64,000 nt of DNA from Aristolochia californica (Eukaryota > Streptophyta > Magnoliopsida > Piperales > Aristolochiaceae): the NCBI GenBank assembly GCA_029961685.1, contig JARWKL010000005.1, positions 19,124,164-19,188,163 on the forward strand, read 5' to 3'. Made by a program: the position numbers and the translations under genes. Below are positions 13,101 through 25,909 of the stretch, piece after piece; positions within the stretch are counted from its first letter, which is position 1; every line of letters begins with the position of its first letter. The notes beneath the pieces were generated by a model. The model searched no databases, had not been told where the DNA came from, and saw only the letters and a list, made by a program, of their open reading frames with translations.

Positions 13101-14790
13101 TTATATATCATGTTTTGCAATTGTCAGGAAAAGGGGGAGGCGGGGATTTTTAACTGAGTGTTGACTCCCAATGCATAAGTCATTTCTTAGGGTAATATAG
13201 CCCGTTACTCATGATAAATCACTTTACAATCATCTATGATTATTAGGTCAGCTTTTTGTAAGGGGGCAAAATAATGGCTCGTTTGACTCGGGTAAATATC
13301 CCACCGCACGTTCACTTGAGAATTTAATGAGCATTTGTCATTCTCTTTAAAAGATTTGGATTCGTAGGTGATTTACATCTTTAACACGTTTCAAGCATGC
13401 ATAGCCAATTTTAAAGCAAGTGGAAGAAATCTCTTTCTTATAAAATTCCAAGCTGTTAGGGTTGAACTTGTGAAATTTCCCAAACTTGGAAAGAAAAACT
13501 TTTGTGTTCATTTGTGGTGTGTGAATAAAATTTCTTTACTTACATTTGTTATCGATTTAAATATTTTCCATGTATAAACTCTAATATTTTCATTTTGTGG
13601 TGATCTATTTGCCTTTTTGGTTTACGGAATGAAGGCAGAGTGAAAATTCAATGTTTTGATTTATGAAAAAAGAGTACATCTAAAATGGAAATGCACAATG
13701 AACAAATGTAGAGAGAGAAAATTCGAAAGAGTGTCTGTAATTTTTAGGTACTGTAAGCTCCTTTTAGTTTTTATATATATCTTGTTTTGCATTCGTCGGG
13801 AAAAGGGGAGGTGGGGGATTTTTAACTGAGTGTTGACTCCCAATCCATAAGTCATTTCTTACGGTAATATAGCTTATTATGCATGATAAATTATTTTACA
13901 ATCATTATTGATCGTTAGGTTAGCTTTTTTTAAGTGGGAAAAATAATGGCCCGTTTGACTCGGGTAAATTTCCACTGCACGTTCACTTGAGAATTTAATG
14001 AGCGTTTGTTATTCTCTTTAAAAGGTTTGGATCCATAGGTGATTTGCATCTCTATACCGTTTCAAGAATGCATATCCATTTTTAAAGCATGTGTGGAAGA
14101 AATCTCTTTCTTATAAAATTCAAAGCTGTTAGGGTTAAACAAGTGGAATTTCCCGAACTTGGACAGCAAAACTTTTGGGTTCATTTGTGGTGTGTGAATA
14201 AATTTTCATCACTTACATATGTGATTTTTTAAAAACATTTCCAAACAAAAACTCTAAAATTTTCATTTTGTGGTGATTTATTTGCCTTTTTGGTTTACGG
14301 GATGAAGGGAAAGCAAAAACTCAAAGTTTTGATTTAAGAAAAAGGACTGCATCTAAAATGGAAATGCACAATGTATAAATGTAGAGAGAGATAATTTTAA
14401 AGAGTCTCATTAATTTTTAGGGATTGTAAGTTCTTTTTAGTTTTTATATATCTGGTTTTGCAATCTTCGGGAAAAGGGGGTGGCGGGGGATTTTTAACTT
14501 AGTGTTGACTCCCAATTCATAAGTCATTTCTTAGGGTAATATAGCCTGTTATACACGATAAATCACTTTACAATCATCTATGATGGTTAGGTAAGCTTTT
14601 TGTAAGTGGGCAAAATAATGGCTCGTTTGACTCGGGAAAATATCCCACGGCACGTTCACTTGAGAATTTAATGAGCGTTTGTGATTCTCTTTAAAAGGTT
14701 TTGATCCATAGGTGATTGGCATCTTTAACAGGTTTCAAGCATGCTTATCCAATTTTAAAGCTAGTGTGGAAGAAATCTCTTTCTTATAAA
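10140..14790 (+). repeat. Higher-order repeat: tetramer of ~2,689 bp, about 1.7 copies
   Basis: Landmarks 10466, 11137, 11810, 12483 are followed by 13155, 13827, 14499 in the same type order. Matching pairs are 2,689, 2,690 and 2,689 bp apart. Monomers 11810 and 14499 share an AACTTA landmark variant, GGGGGTGGCGGGGGA and CGGGAAAATATCCCACGGC. Monomers 10466 and 13155 share the AATGCATAAGTC variant. The preceding tails at ~10,150-10,460 and ~12,840-13,150 also match (TTTCATTTGTT, TTTTATATTTTTTCC). Similarity stops near 14,790, where the second copy takes a different tail. Types a and c are shared with the trimer block, so the tetramer was probably built from the same pool. Confidence 0.82.
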
Positions 14791-15840
14791 ATTCCAAGCT
14801 GTTAGGGTTGAACTAGTGGAATTTCCCAAACATGGAAAGCAAAACTTTTGTGTTCATTTGTGGTGTGTGAATAAATTTTCTTTACTTATATTTTTTATTG
14901 GTTTAAATTTTTTCCATGCATAAACTCTAAAATTTTCATTTAGTCGTGATCTATTTGCCTTTTTGGTTTACGGGATGCTGGCAGAGATAAAACTCAATGT
15001 TTTGATTTAAGACAAAAGAGTACAACTAAAATGGAAATGCACAATGCACAAATGTAGAGAGAGATAATTTGAAAGAGTCTCTATAATTTTTAGGGAATGT
15101 AAGCTCTTTTTAGTTTTGACATATCAGGTTTTGCAATCGAAGGGAAAAGGGGGAGGCAGGGGATTTTTAACAGAGTGCTGACTCCAAATCCATAAGTCTT
15201 TTCTTAGGGTAATATAGCCTGTTACGCATGATAAATCACTTTACAATCATCTATGATCGTTAGGTCAGCTTTTTGTAAGTAGGCAAAATAATGGCTCGTT
15301 TGACTCGGGTAAATGTCCCACCGCACGTTCACTAGAGAATTTAATGAGTGTTTGTTATTCATTTAAATAGGGTTGGATCCATAGGTGATTTGCATCTTTA
15401 ACACGTTTCAAGGATGCATATCCATTTTTAAAGCCAGTGTGGAAGAAATCTCTTTCTTATAAAATTCCAAGCTGTTAGGGTTGAACTAGTGGAATTTCCC
15501 AAACTATGAATGCAAAATTGTGTTCATTTGTAGTGTGTGAATAAAATTTCTTTAGTTACATTTGTTATTGGTTGAAATTTTTTCCATTCATAAACTCTAA
15601 AATTTTAATTTTGTTGTGATCTATTTGCCTTTTTGGTTTACGGGATGATGGGAGTACGAAAACTCCAAGTTTTAATTTAAAAAAAAAACAGTACATCTAA
15701 AATGGAAATGTAATGCACAAATGTTGAGAGAGATAATTCTAAAGAGTCTCTATAATTTTTAGGAATTGTAAGCTCTTTTTATTTTTTATATATCAGGTTG
15801 TGCAATCGTCGGGAAAAGGGGGAGGAGGGGCATTTTTCAC
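14790..15840 (+). repeat. Transitional family A monomer between HOR blocks
   Basis: This stretch holds the tail of the monomer at 14499 and the monomer with landmark 15172 (TAACAGAGTGCTGAC, AAGTCTTTTCTTAGGG). It belongs to neither the tetramer on its left nor the f/g/h/i block on its right. The AAGTCTTTTCTTAGGG variant recurs at 31.9-35.9 kb. No gene or other element is visible. Confidence 0.7.
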
Positions 15841-18800
15841 TGAGTGTTGACACCCAATCCAAAAGTAATTTCTTAGGGTAATATAGCCCGTTACGCATGA
15901 TAATTCACTTTACAATCATCTATGATCGTTAGGTCAGCTTTTTGTAAGTGGGCAAAATAATGCCTCGTTTGACTCGGGTAAATATCCCACCACACGTTCA
16001 CTAGAGAATTTAATGAGCGTTTGTCATTCTCTTGAAAAGGTTTGGATCCATAGGTTATTTGAATCTTTAACACGTTTCAAGTATGCATATCCATTTTTAA
16101 AGCTTTTGTGGAAGAAATCTCTTTCTTATAAAATTCCAAGCTGTTAGGGTGGAACTAGTGGAATTTCCCAAACATGGACTGCAAAGTTTTCGGTTCATTT
16201 GTGGTGTGTGAATAAATTTTCTTTACTTCAATTTTTTATTTTTTTAATATTTTTCCATACAGAAACTGCAAATTTTTGATTTTGTGGTGATCTATTTGCC
16301 TTTTTAATTACGGGATGATGGGAGGCCAAAAACTCAAAGTTTAGGTTAAAGAAAAGAGTGTACATCTAAAATGGAAATGCACAATGCACAAATGTAGAGA
16401 GAGATAATTCCAAAGAGTGTCTGTATCTTTTAGGGATTCTAAGCTCTTTCTAGTTTTTATATATCAGGTTTTGCAATCGTCGGGAAAAGGGGGAGGCGGG
16501 GGATTTTTAACTGAGTGGTGACTCCCAATCCATATGTCATTTCTTAGGGCAATATAGCCCGTTACGCATGATAAATCACTTTACAATCATCTATTATCGT
16601 TAGGTAAGATTTTTATAAGTGGGCAAAATAATGGCTCATTTGACTCAGGTAAATATCCCACCGCACGTTCATTTGACAATTTAATGAGCGTTTGTCATTC
16701 TCTTTAAAAGGTTTGGATTCATAGGTGATTTTAAACTTTAACACGTTTCAAGCATGCATATCCATTTTTAAAGCATGTGTGGAAGAAATCTCATTCTTAT
16801 TAAATTCCGAGCTGTTTGGGTTGAACCAAAAGAGTTTCCCAAACATGCAAAGCAAAACTTTTGTGTTCGTTTGTGTGTGTGAATAAATTTTATTTACTTA
16901 CATTTGTTATTGTTTAAATTTTTTCCATGCATAAACTCTAAAATTTTCATTTTGTGGTGATCTGTTTTCCTTTTTGGTTTACGGGATGAAGACAGAGCGA
17001 AAAACTCAATGTTTTGATTTAAGAAAAAAGAGTACATCTAAAATGGAAATACACAATGCACAAATGCAGAGAGAGATAATTCAAAAGAGTGTTTGTAATT
17101 TTTAGGGATTGTAAGCTCTTTTTAGTTTTTATATATCTGGTTTTGTAATTGTCGAGAAAAGGGGAGGCGGGGGATTTTTAACTGAGTGTTGACTCCCAAT
17201 GCATAAGTCATTTCTTAGGGTAATATAGCCCGTTACACATGATAAATCACTTTACAGTCATCAATGATCGTTAGGTCAGTTTTTTTTAAGTGGGCAAAAT
17301 AATGGCCCATTTTTATCGGGTAAATATCCCACAGCATGTTCACTTAAGAATTTAACGAGCGTTTTTTATTCTCTTTAAAAGGTTTGGATCCATAGGTGAT
17401 TTGCATCTTGATACCGTTTCAAGCATGCATATCCATTTTTAAAGCATGAGGAAATCTCTTTCTTATAAAATTCCAAGCTGTTTGGGTTGAACTAGTGGAA
17501 TTTACCAAACTTGGACAGCAAACGTTTCGGTTCATTTCTGGGGTGTGAATAAATTTTCTTTACTTACATTTGTTATTGTTTTAAATTTTTTCCAAACATA
17601 AACTCTAAAATTTTCATTTTGTGGTGATCTATTTGCCTTTTTGGTTTACGGGATCAAGGGAAAGCGAAAACTCAAAGTTTTGATTTAAGAAAAATGAGTA
17701 CATCTAAAATGGAAATGCACAATGCACAAATGTAGAGAGAGATAAATTCCAATGAGTCTCAATAATTTTTAGGGGTTGTAAGCTCTTCTCAGTTTTTATA
17801 TATCTGGTTTTGCATTCGTCGGGAAAAGGGAGTGGCGGGGGATTTTTAACTGAGTGTTGACTCCCAATCCATAAGTCATTTCTTAGGGTAATATAACCCG
17901 TTACGCATTATAAATCACTTTACGGTCATCTATGATCGTTAGGTCAGCTTTTTGTAAGTGGGCAAAATAATGGCTCGTTTGACTCGGGTAAATATCCCAC
18001 CACACGTTGACTTGAGAATTTAATGAGCGTTTGTCATTCTCTTGAAAAGGTTTGGATTCATAGGTGATTTGAATCTTTAACACGTTTCAAGCATGCATAT
18101 CCATTTTTAAAGCTTTTGTGGAAGAAATCTCTTTCTTGTAAAATTCCAAGCTGTTAGGGTGGAACTAGTGGAATTTCCCAAACATGGACTACAAAAGTTT
18201 TCGGTTCATTTGTGGTGTGTGAATAAATTTTATTTACTTACATTTTTTATTGTTATAAATTTTTTCCATACATAAACTGCAAATTTTTTATTTTGTGGTG
18301 ATCTATTTGCCTTTTTAATTACGGGATGATGGGAGGCCGAAAACTCAAAGTTTAGGTTAAAGAAAAAAGTGTACATCTAAAATGGAAATGCACAATGCAC
18401 AAATTTAGAGAGAGATAATTCCAAAGAGTGTCTGTATCTTTTAGGGATTGTAAGCTCTTTCTAGTTTTTATATATCAGGTTTTGCAATAGTCGGGAAAAG
18501 GGGGAGGTGGGGGATTTTTAACTGAGTGTTGACTCCCAATCCATATGTCATTTCTTAGGGCAATATAGCCCGTTACGCATGATAAATCACTTTACAATCA
18601 TCTATTATCGTTAGGTAAGATTTTTATAAGTGGGCAAAATAATGACTCATTTGACTCAGGTAAATATCCCACCGCACGTTTACTTGAGAATTTAATGAGC
18701 GTTTGTCATTCTCTTTAAAAGGTTTGAATTCATAGATGATTTTCATCTTTAACACGTTTCAAGCATGCATATCCATTTTTAAAGCACGTGTGGAAGAAAT

Positions 18801-19866
18801 CTCATTCTTATTAAATTCCGAGCTATTTGGGTTGAACCGGTGGAATTTCCCAAACTTGGAAATCAAAACTTTTGTGTTCGTTTGTGTGTGTGAATAAATT
18901 TTATTTACTTACATTTGTTATTGGTTTAAATTTTTTCCATGCATAAACTCTAAAATTTCCATTTTGTGGTGATCTATTTTCCTTTTTGGTTTGCGGGATG
19001 AAGGTAGAGCGAAAACTCAATGTCTTGATTTAAGAAAAAAGAGTACATCTAAAATGGAAATGCACAATGCACAAATGCAGAGAGAGATAATTCAAAAGAG
19101 TGTCTGTAATTTTTAGGGATTGTAAGCTTTTTTTAGTTTTTATATATCTGGTTTTGCAATTGTCGAGAAAAGGGGAGGCGGGGGATTTTTAACTGAGTGT
19201 TGACTCCCAATGCATAAGTCATTTCTTAGGGTAATATAGCCCGTTACGCATGATAAATCACTTTACAATCATCAATGATCGTTAGGTCAGTTTTTTTTAA
19301 GTGGGCATAATAATGGCCCATTTTTCTTGGGTAAATATCCCACTACAGGTTAACTTAAGAATTTAACGAGCGTTTGTTTTTCTCTTTAAAAGGTTTGGAT
19401 CCATAGGTGATTTGCATCTTGATACCATTTCAAGCATGCATATCCATTTTTAAAGCATGTGTGGAGGAAATCTCTTTCTTATAAAATTCCAAGCTGTTAG
19501 GGTTGAACTAGTGGAATTTACCAAACTTGGACAGCAAACGTTTGGGTTCATTTCTGGTGTGTGAAAAAAATTTCTTTAATTACATTTGTTATTGTTTTAA
19601 ATTTTTTCCAAACATAAACTCTAAAATTTTAATTTTTTGGTGATCAATTTGCCTTTTTAGTTTACGGGATGAAGGGAAAGCGAAAACTCAAAGTTTTTAT
19701 TTAAGAAAAATGAGTACATCTAAAATGGAAATGCACAATGCACAAATGTAGAGAGAGACAAATTCCAATGAGTCTCAGTAATTTTTAGGGATTGTAAGCT
19801 CTTCTCAGTTTTTATATATGTGGTTTTGCATTCGTCGGGAAAAGGGAGTGGCGGGGGATTTTTAAC

Positions 19867-20538
19867 TGAGTGTTGACTCCCAATCCATAAGTCATTTCTT
19901 AGGGTAATATAACCCGTTACGCATGATAAATCACTTTACGGTCATCTATGATCGGTAGGTCAGCTTTTTGTAAGTGGGCAAAATAATGGCTCGTTTGACT
20001 CCGGTAATTATCCCACCACACGTTCACTTGAGAATTTAATGAGCGTTTGTCATTCTCTTGAAAAGGTTTGGATCCATAGGTGATTTGAATATTTAACACG
20101 TTTCAAGCATGCATATCCATTTTTAAAGCATGTGTGGAAGAAATCTCATTCTTATTAAATTCCGAGCTGTTTGGGTTGAACCAGTGGAGTTTCCCAAACT
20201 TGGAAAGCAAAACTTTTGTGTTCATTTGTGTGTGTGAATAAATTTTATTTACTTACATTTCTTATTGGTTGAAATTTTTTCCATGCATAAACTCTAAAAT
20301 TTTTATTTTGTGGTGATCTATTTTCCTTTTTGGTTTACGGGATGAAGGCAGAGCGAAAAACTCAATGTTTTGATTTAAGAAAAAAGAGTACATCTAAAAT
20401 GGAAATACACAATGCACAAATGCAGAGAGAGATAATTCAAAAGAGTGTCTGTAATTTTTAGGGATTGTAAGCTCTTTTTAGTTTTTATATATCTGGTTTT
20501 GCAATTGTCGAGAAAAGGGGAGGCGGGGGATTTTTAAC
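19867..20538 (+). repeat. Chimeric monomer, i head joined to g tail
   Basis: The head carries i variants (ATAACCCGTTACG, CTCTTGAAAAGG, GATTTGAAT). From about 20,130 the tail carries g variants (CTCATTCTTATTAAATTCC, GAGCTGTTTGGG, TTTGTGTGTGTGAATAAA). The switch lies within about 20,095-20,145. A second i-to-g chimera occupies 23894-24564, with its switch near 24,060-24,105. The switch positions differ, so these look like two separate exchanges rather than one copied event. Confidence 0.8.
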
Positions 20539-21207
20539 TGAGTGTTGACTCCCAATGCATAAGTCATTTCTTAGGGTAATATAGCCCGTTACACATGATA
20601 AATCACTTTACAGTCATCAATGATCGTTAGGTCAGTTTTTTTTTAAGTGGGCAAAATAATGGCCCATTTTTATCGGGTAAATATCCCATTGCATGTTCAC
20701 TTAAGAATTTAACGAGCGTTTTTTATTCTCTTTAAAAGGTTTGGATCCATAGGTGATTTGCATCTTGATACCGTTTCAAGCATGCATATCCATTTTTAAA
20801 GCATGAGGAAATCTCTTTCTTATAAAATTCCAAGCTGTTTGGGTTGAACTAGTGGAATTTACCAAACTTGGACAGCAAACATTTCGGTTCATTTCTGGGG
20901 TGTGAATAAATTTTCTTTACTTACATTTGTTATTTTTTTACATTTTTTCCAAACATAAACTCTCAAATTTTTATTTTGTGGTGATCTATTTGCCTTTTTG
21001 GTTTACGGGATGAAGGGAAAGCGAAAACTCAAAGTTTTTATTTAAGAAAAATGAGTACATCTAAAATGGAAATGCACAATGCACAAATGTAGAGAGAGAT
21101 AAATTCCAATGAGTCTCAATAATTTTTTTGGGTTGTAAGCTCTTCTCAGTTTTTATATATCTGGTTTTGCATTCGTCGGGAAAAGGGAGTGGCGGGGGAT
21201 TTTTAGC

Positions 21208-22549
21208 TGAGTGTTGACTCCCAATCCATAAGTCATTTCTTAGGGTAATATAACCCGTTACGCATGATAAATCACTTTACGGTCATCTATGATCGTTAGG
21301 TCAGCTTTTTGTAAGTGGGCAAAATAATGGCTCGTTTGACTCGGGTAAATATCCCACCACACGTTCACTTGAGAATTTAATGAGCGTTTGTCATTCTCTT
21401 GAAAAGGTTTGGATCCATAGGTGATTTGAATCTTTAACACATTTCAAGCATGCATATCCATTTTTAAAGCTTTTGTGGAAGAAATCTCTTTCTTATAAAA
21501 TTCCAAGCTGTTAGGGTGGAACTAGTGGAATTTCCCAAACATGGACTACAAAAGTTTTCGGTTCATTTGTGGTGTGTGAATAAATTTTCTTTTCTCACAT
21601 TTTTTATTGTTTTAAATTTTTTCCAACCATAAACTGTAAATTTTTTATTTTGTGGTGATCTATTTGCCTTTTTAATTACGGGATGATGGGAGGCCGAAAA
21701 CTCAAAGTTTAGGTTAAAGAAAAAAATGTACATCTAAAATGGAAATGCACAATGCACAAATGTAGAGAGAGATAATTCCAAAGAGTGTCTGTATCTTTTA
21801 AGAATTGTAAGCTCTTTTTAGTTTTTATATATCTGGTTTTGCAATTGTCGAGAAAAGGGGAGGCGGGGGATTTTTAACTGAGTGTTGACTCCCAATGCAT
21901 AAGTCATTTCTTATGGTAATATAGCCCATTACGCATGATAAATCACTTTATAATCATCAATGATCGTTAGGTCAGTTTTTTTTAAGTGGGCAAAATAATG
22001 GCCCATTTTTCTCGGGTAAATATCCCACTGCAGGTTCACTTAAGAATTTAACGAACGTTTGTTATTCTCTTTAAAAAGTTTGGATCCATAGGTGATTTGC
22101 ATCTTGATACCATTTCAAGCATGCATATCCATTTTTAAAGCATGTGTGGTGGAAATCTCTTTCTTATAAAATTCCAAGCTGTTAGGGTTGAACTAGTGGA
22201 ATTTACCAAACTTGGACAGCAAACGTTTGGGTTCATTTCTGGTGTGTGAATAAATTTTCTTTACTTACATTATTTATTGTTTTAAATTTTTTCCATACAT
22301 AAACTGCAAATTTTTGATTTTGTGGTGATCTATTTGCCTTTTTAATTACGGGATGATGGGAGGCCGAAAACTCAAAGTTTAGGTTCAAGAAAAAAGTGTA
22401 CATCTAAAATGAAAATGCACAATGCACAACTGTAGAGAGAGATAATTCCAAAGAGTGTCAGTATCTTTTAGGGATTGTAAGCTCTTTCTAGTTTTTAAAT
22501 ATCAGGTTTTGCAATCGTCGCGAAAAGGGGGAGGCGGGGGATTTTTAAC
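21208..22549 (+). repeat. Two adjacent chimeric monomers (i to h, then h to f/i tail)
   Basis: The monomer at 21208 has i head and tail (AAAGCTTTTGTGG, AAAGTTTAGGTTAAAG) but passes near 21,810 directly into an h-type start (TCTGGTTTTGCAATTGTCGAG) instead of the expected g. The h monomer at 21879 keeps h variants to about 22,255 (TTTACCAAACTTGG, TTTCTGGTGTGTG), then takes an f/i tail (CATACATAAACTGC, TTTAGGTTCAAG). The next monomer is g, as expected after an f/i tail. The pair records unequal exchange within the array. Confidence 0.72.
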
Positions 22550-25500
22550 TGAGTGTTGACTCCCAATCCATATGTCATTTCTTAGGGCAATATAGCCCGT
22601 TACGCATGATAAATCACTTTACAATCATCTATTATCGTTAGGTAAGATTTTTATAAGTGGGCCAAATAATGGCTCATTAGACTCAGGTAAATATCCCACC
22701 GCACCTTCACTTGAGAATTTAATGAGCGTTTGTCATTCTCTTTAAAAGGTTTGGATTCATAGGTGATTTTCATCTTTAACATGTTTCAAACATGCATATC
22801 AATTTTTAAAGCATGTGTGGAAGAAATCTCATTCTTATTAAATTCCGAGCTGCTTGGGTTGAACCGGTGGTGTTTCCCATACTTGGAAAGCAAAACTTTT
22901 GTGTTCGTTTGTGTGTGTGAATAAATTTTATTTACTTACATTTGTTATTGGTTTAAATTTTTTCCATGCATAAAATCTAAAATTTTCATTTTATGGTCAT
23001 CTATTTTCCTTTTTGGTTTACGGGATGAAGGCAGAGCGAAAACTCAATCTTTAGTTTTAAGAAAAAAGAGTACATCTAAAATGGAAATTCACAATGCACA
23101 AATGCAGAGAGAGATAATTCAAAAGAGTGTCTGTAATTTTTAGGGATTGTAAGCTCTTTTTAGTTTTTTTATATCTGGTTTTACAATTGTCGAGAAAAGG
23201 GGAGGCGGTGGATTTTTAACTGAGTGTTGACTCCCAATGCATAAGTCATTTCTTAGGGTAATATAGCCCGTTACGCATGATAAATCACTTTACAATCATC
23301 AATGATCGTTAGATCAGTTTTTTTTAAGTGGGCAAAAAAATGGCCCATTTTTCTCAGGTAAATATCCCACTGCAGGTTCACTTAAGAATTTAACGAGCGT
23401 TTGTTATTCTGTTTAAAAGGTTTGGATCCATAGGTGATTTGCATCTTGATACCGTTTCAAGCATGCATATCCATTTTTAAAGCATGTGTGGAGGAAATCT
23501 CTTTCTTATAAAATTCCAAGCTGTTAGGGTTGAACTAGTGGAATTTACCAAACTTGGACAGCAAATGTTTGGGTTCATTTCTGGTGTGTGAATAAATTTT
23601 CTTTACTTACATTTGTTATTGTTTTAATTTTTTTTCAAACATAAACTGTAAAATTTTCATTTTGTGGTGATCTATTTGCCTTTTTGGTTTACGGGATGAA
23701 GGAAAAGCGAAAACTCAAAGTTTTTATTTAAGAAAAATGAGTACATCTAAAATGGAAATGCACAATGCACAAATGTAGAGAGAGATAAATTCCAATGAGT
23801 CTCAGTAATTTTTAGGGATTGTAAGCTATTCTCAGTTTTTATATATCAGGTTTTGCATTCGTCGGGAAAAGGGAGGGGCGGGGCATTTTTAACTGAGTGT
23901 TGACTCCCAATCCATAAGTCATTTCTTAGGGTAATATAACCTGTTATGCATGATAAATCACTTTACGGTCATCTATGATCGTTAGGGCAGATTTTTGTAA
24001 GTGGGCAAAATAATGGCTCGTTTGACTCGGGTAAATATCCCACCACACGTTCACTTGAGAATTTAATGAGCGTTTGTCATTCTCTTTAAAAGGTTTGGAT
24101 TCATAGGTGATTTTCATCTTTAACACGTTTCAAGCATGCATATCCATTTTTAAAGCATGTGTGGAAGAAATCTCATTCTTATTAAATTCCGAGCTTTTTG
24201 GCTTGAACTGGTGGAATTTCCCAAACTTGGAAAGCAAAACTTTTGTGTTCGTTTGTGTGTGTGAATAAATTTTATTTACTTACATTTGTTATTGGTTTAA
24301 ATTTTTTCCATGCATAAACTCAAAAATTTTCATTTTGTGGTCATCTATTTTCCTTTTTGGTTTACGGGATGAAGGCAGAGCAAAAACTCAAATTTTTCAT
24401 TTAAGATAAAAGAGTGCATCTAAAATGGAAATGCACAATGCACAAATGCAGAGAGAGATAATTCAAAAGAGTGTCTGTAATTTTTAGGGATTGTAAGCTC
24501 TTTTTAGTTTTTATATATCTGGTTTTGCAATTATCGAGAAAAGGGGAGGCGGGGGATTTTTAACTGAGTGTTGACTCCCAATGCATAAGTCATTTCTTAG
24601 GGTAATATAGCCCGTTATGCATGATAAATCACTTTACAATCATCATTGATCGTTAGGTCAGCTTTTTTTAAGTGGGAAAATAAAGGCCCATTTTTCTCGG
24701 GTAAATATCCAACTGCAGGTTCACTTAAGAATTTAACGAGCGTTTGGTATTCTCTTTAAAATGTTTGGATCCATAAGTGATTTGCATCTTGATACCGTTT
24801 CAAGCATGCATATCAATTTTTAAAGCATGAGTGGAGGAAATCTCTTTCTTATAAAATTCCAAGCTATTAGGGTTGAACTAGTGGAATTTACCAAACTTGG
24901 ACAGCAAACGTTTGGGTTCATTTCTGGTGTGTGAATAAATTTTCTTTACTTACATTTGTTATTGTTTTAAATTTTTTCCAAACATAAACTCTAAAATTTT
25001 CATTTTGTGGTGATCTATTTACCTTTTTGATTTATCGGATGAAGGGAAAGCGAAAACTCAAAGTTTTGATTTAAGAAAAATGAGTACATCTAAAACGGAA
25101 ATCCACAATTCACAAATGTAGAGAGCGATAAATTCCATTGAGTCTCAGTAATTTTTAGGGATTGTAAGCTCTTCTCAGTTTTTATATATCAGGTTTTGCA
25201 TTCGTCGGGAAAAGGGAGTGGCGTGGGATTTTTAACTGAGTGTTGACTCCCAATCCATAAGTCATTTCTTAAGGTAATATAACCCGTTACGCATGATAAA
25301 TCACTTTACGATCATGTATGATCGTTAGGTCAGATTTTTGTAAGTGGGCAAAATAATGGCCCGTTTTACTCGGGTAAATATCCCAGAACACGTTCACTTG
25401 AGAATTTAATGAGCGTTTTTTATTCTCTTTAAATGGCTTGGATCCATAGGTGATTTGCATCTTTATACCTTTTCAAGAATGAATATCCATTTTTAAAGCA

Positions 25501-25909
25501 TATGTGGAAGAAATCTCTTTCTTCTTAAATTCTATGATGTTAGGGTGGAACTAGTAGAATTTCCCAAACTTAGACAGCAAAAATTTTGTGTTCATTTGTG
25601 GTGTGTGCATAAATTTTCTTTACGTACATTTTTTATTGTTTTAAATTTTTTCCATGCATAAACTCTAAAATTTTCATTTTGTGGTGATCTATTTGCCTTT
25701 TTGGTTTACTTGATCAAGGGAAAGCGAAAACTCAAAGTTTTGATTAAAGAAAAAAGAGTACATCTAAAATGAAAATGCACTATGCGCAAATGTAGAGAGA
25801 GATAATTTCAAAGATTCTCTGTAATTTTTAGGGATTGTAAGCTCTTTATAGTTTTTATTTATCTAGTTTTGCAATCGTCGGGAAAAGGGGGAGGCGGGGG
25901 ATTTTTAAC

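Larger units (their letters stand above)
15841..25909 (+). repeat. Mixed HOR block of f, g, h and i monomers (trimer/dimer)
   Basis: Four types can be followed. f (15841) has GATAATTCAC. g (16512, 18523, 22550) has CTATTATCGTTAGGTAAG. h (17183, 19194, 20539, 21879, 23221, 24565) has CATCAATGATCG or a close variant and GGCCCATTTTT. i (17851, 19867, 21208, 23894, 25237) has ATAACCCGTTACG and ATTCGTCGGGAAAAGGGAG. The order is f-g-h-i-g-h-i-h-i-h-g-h-i-h-i. Units of three are 2,011-2,016 bp; units of two are about 1,340 bp. Several monomers are chimeras of two types, so the lost g positions are explained by exchange inside monomers. Confidence 0.85.

Noticed and set aside
13368..13577. Plus-strand frame encoding LFLIKFQAVRVEL-type peptide, also at 29528
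   Set aside because: It lies wholly within satellite monomers, is open in only a few copies, and has no recognisable family or expression context.
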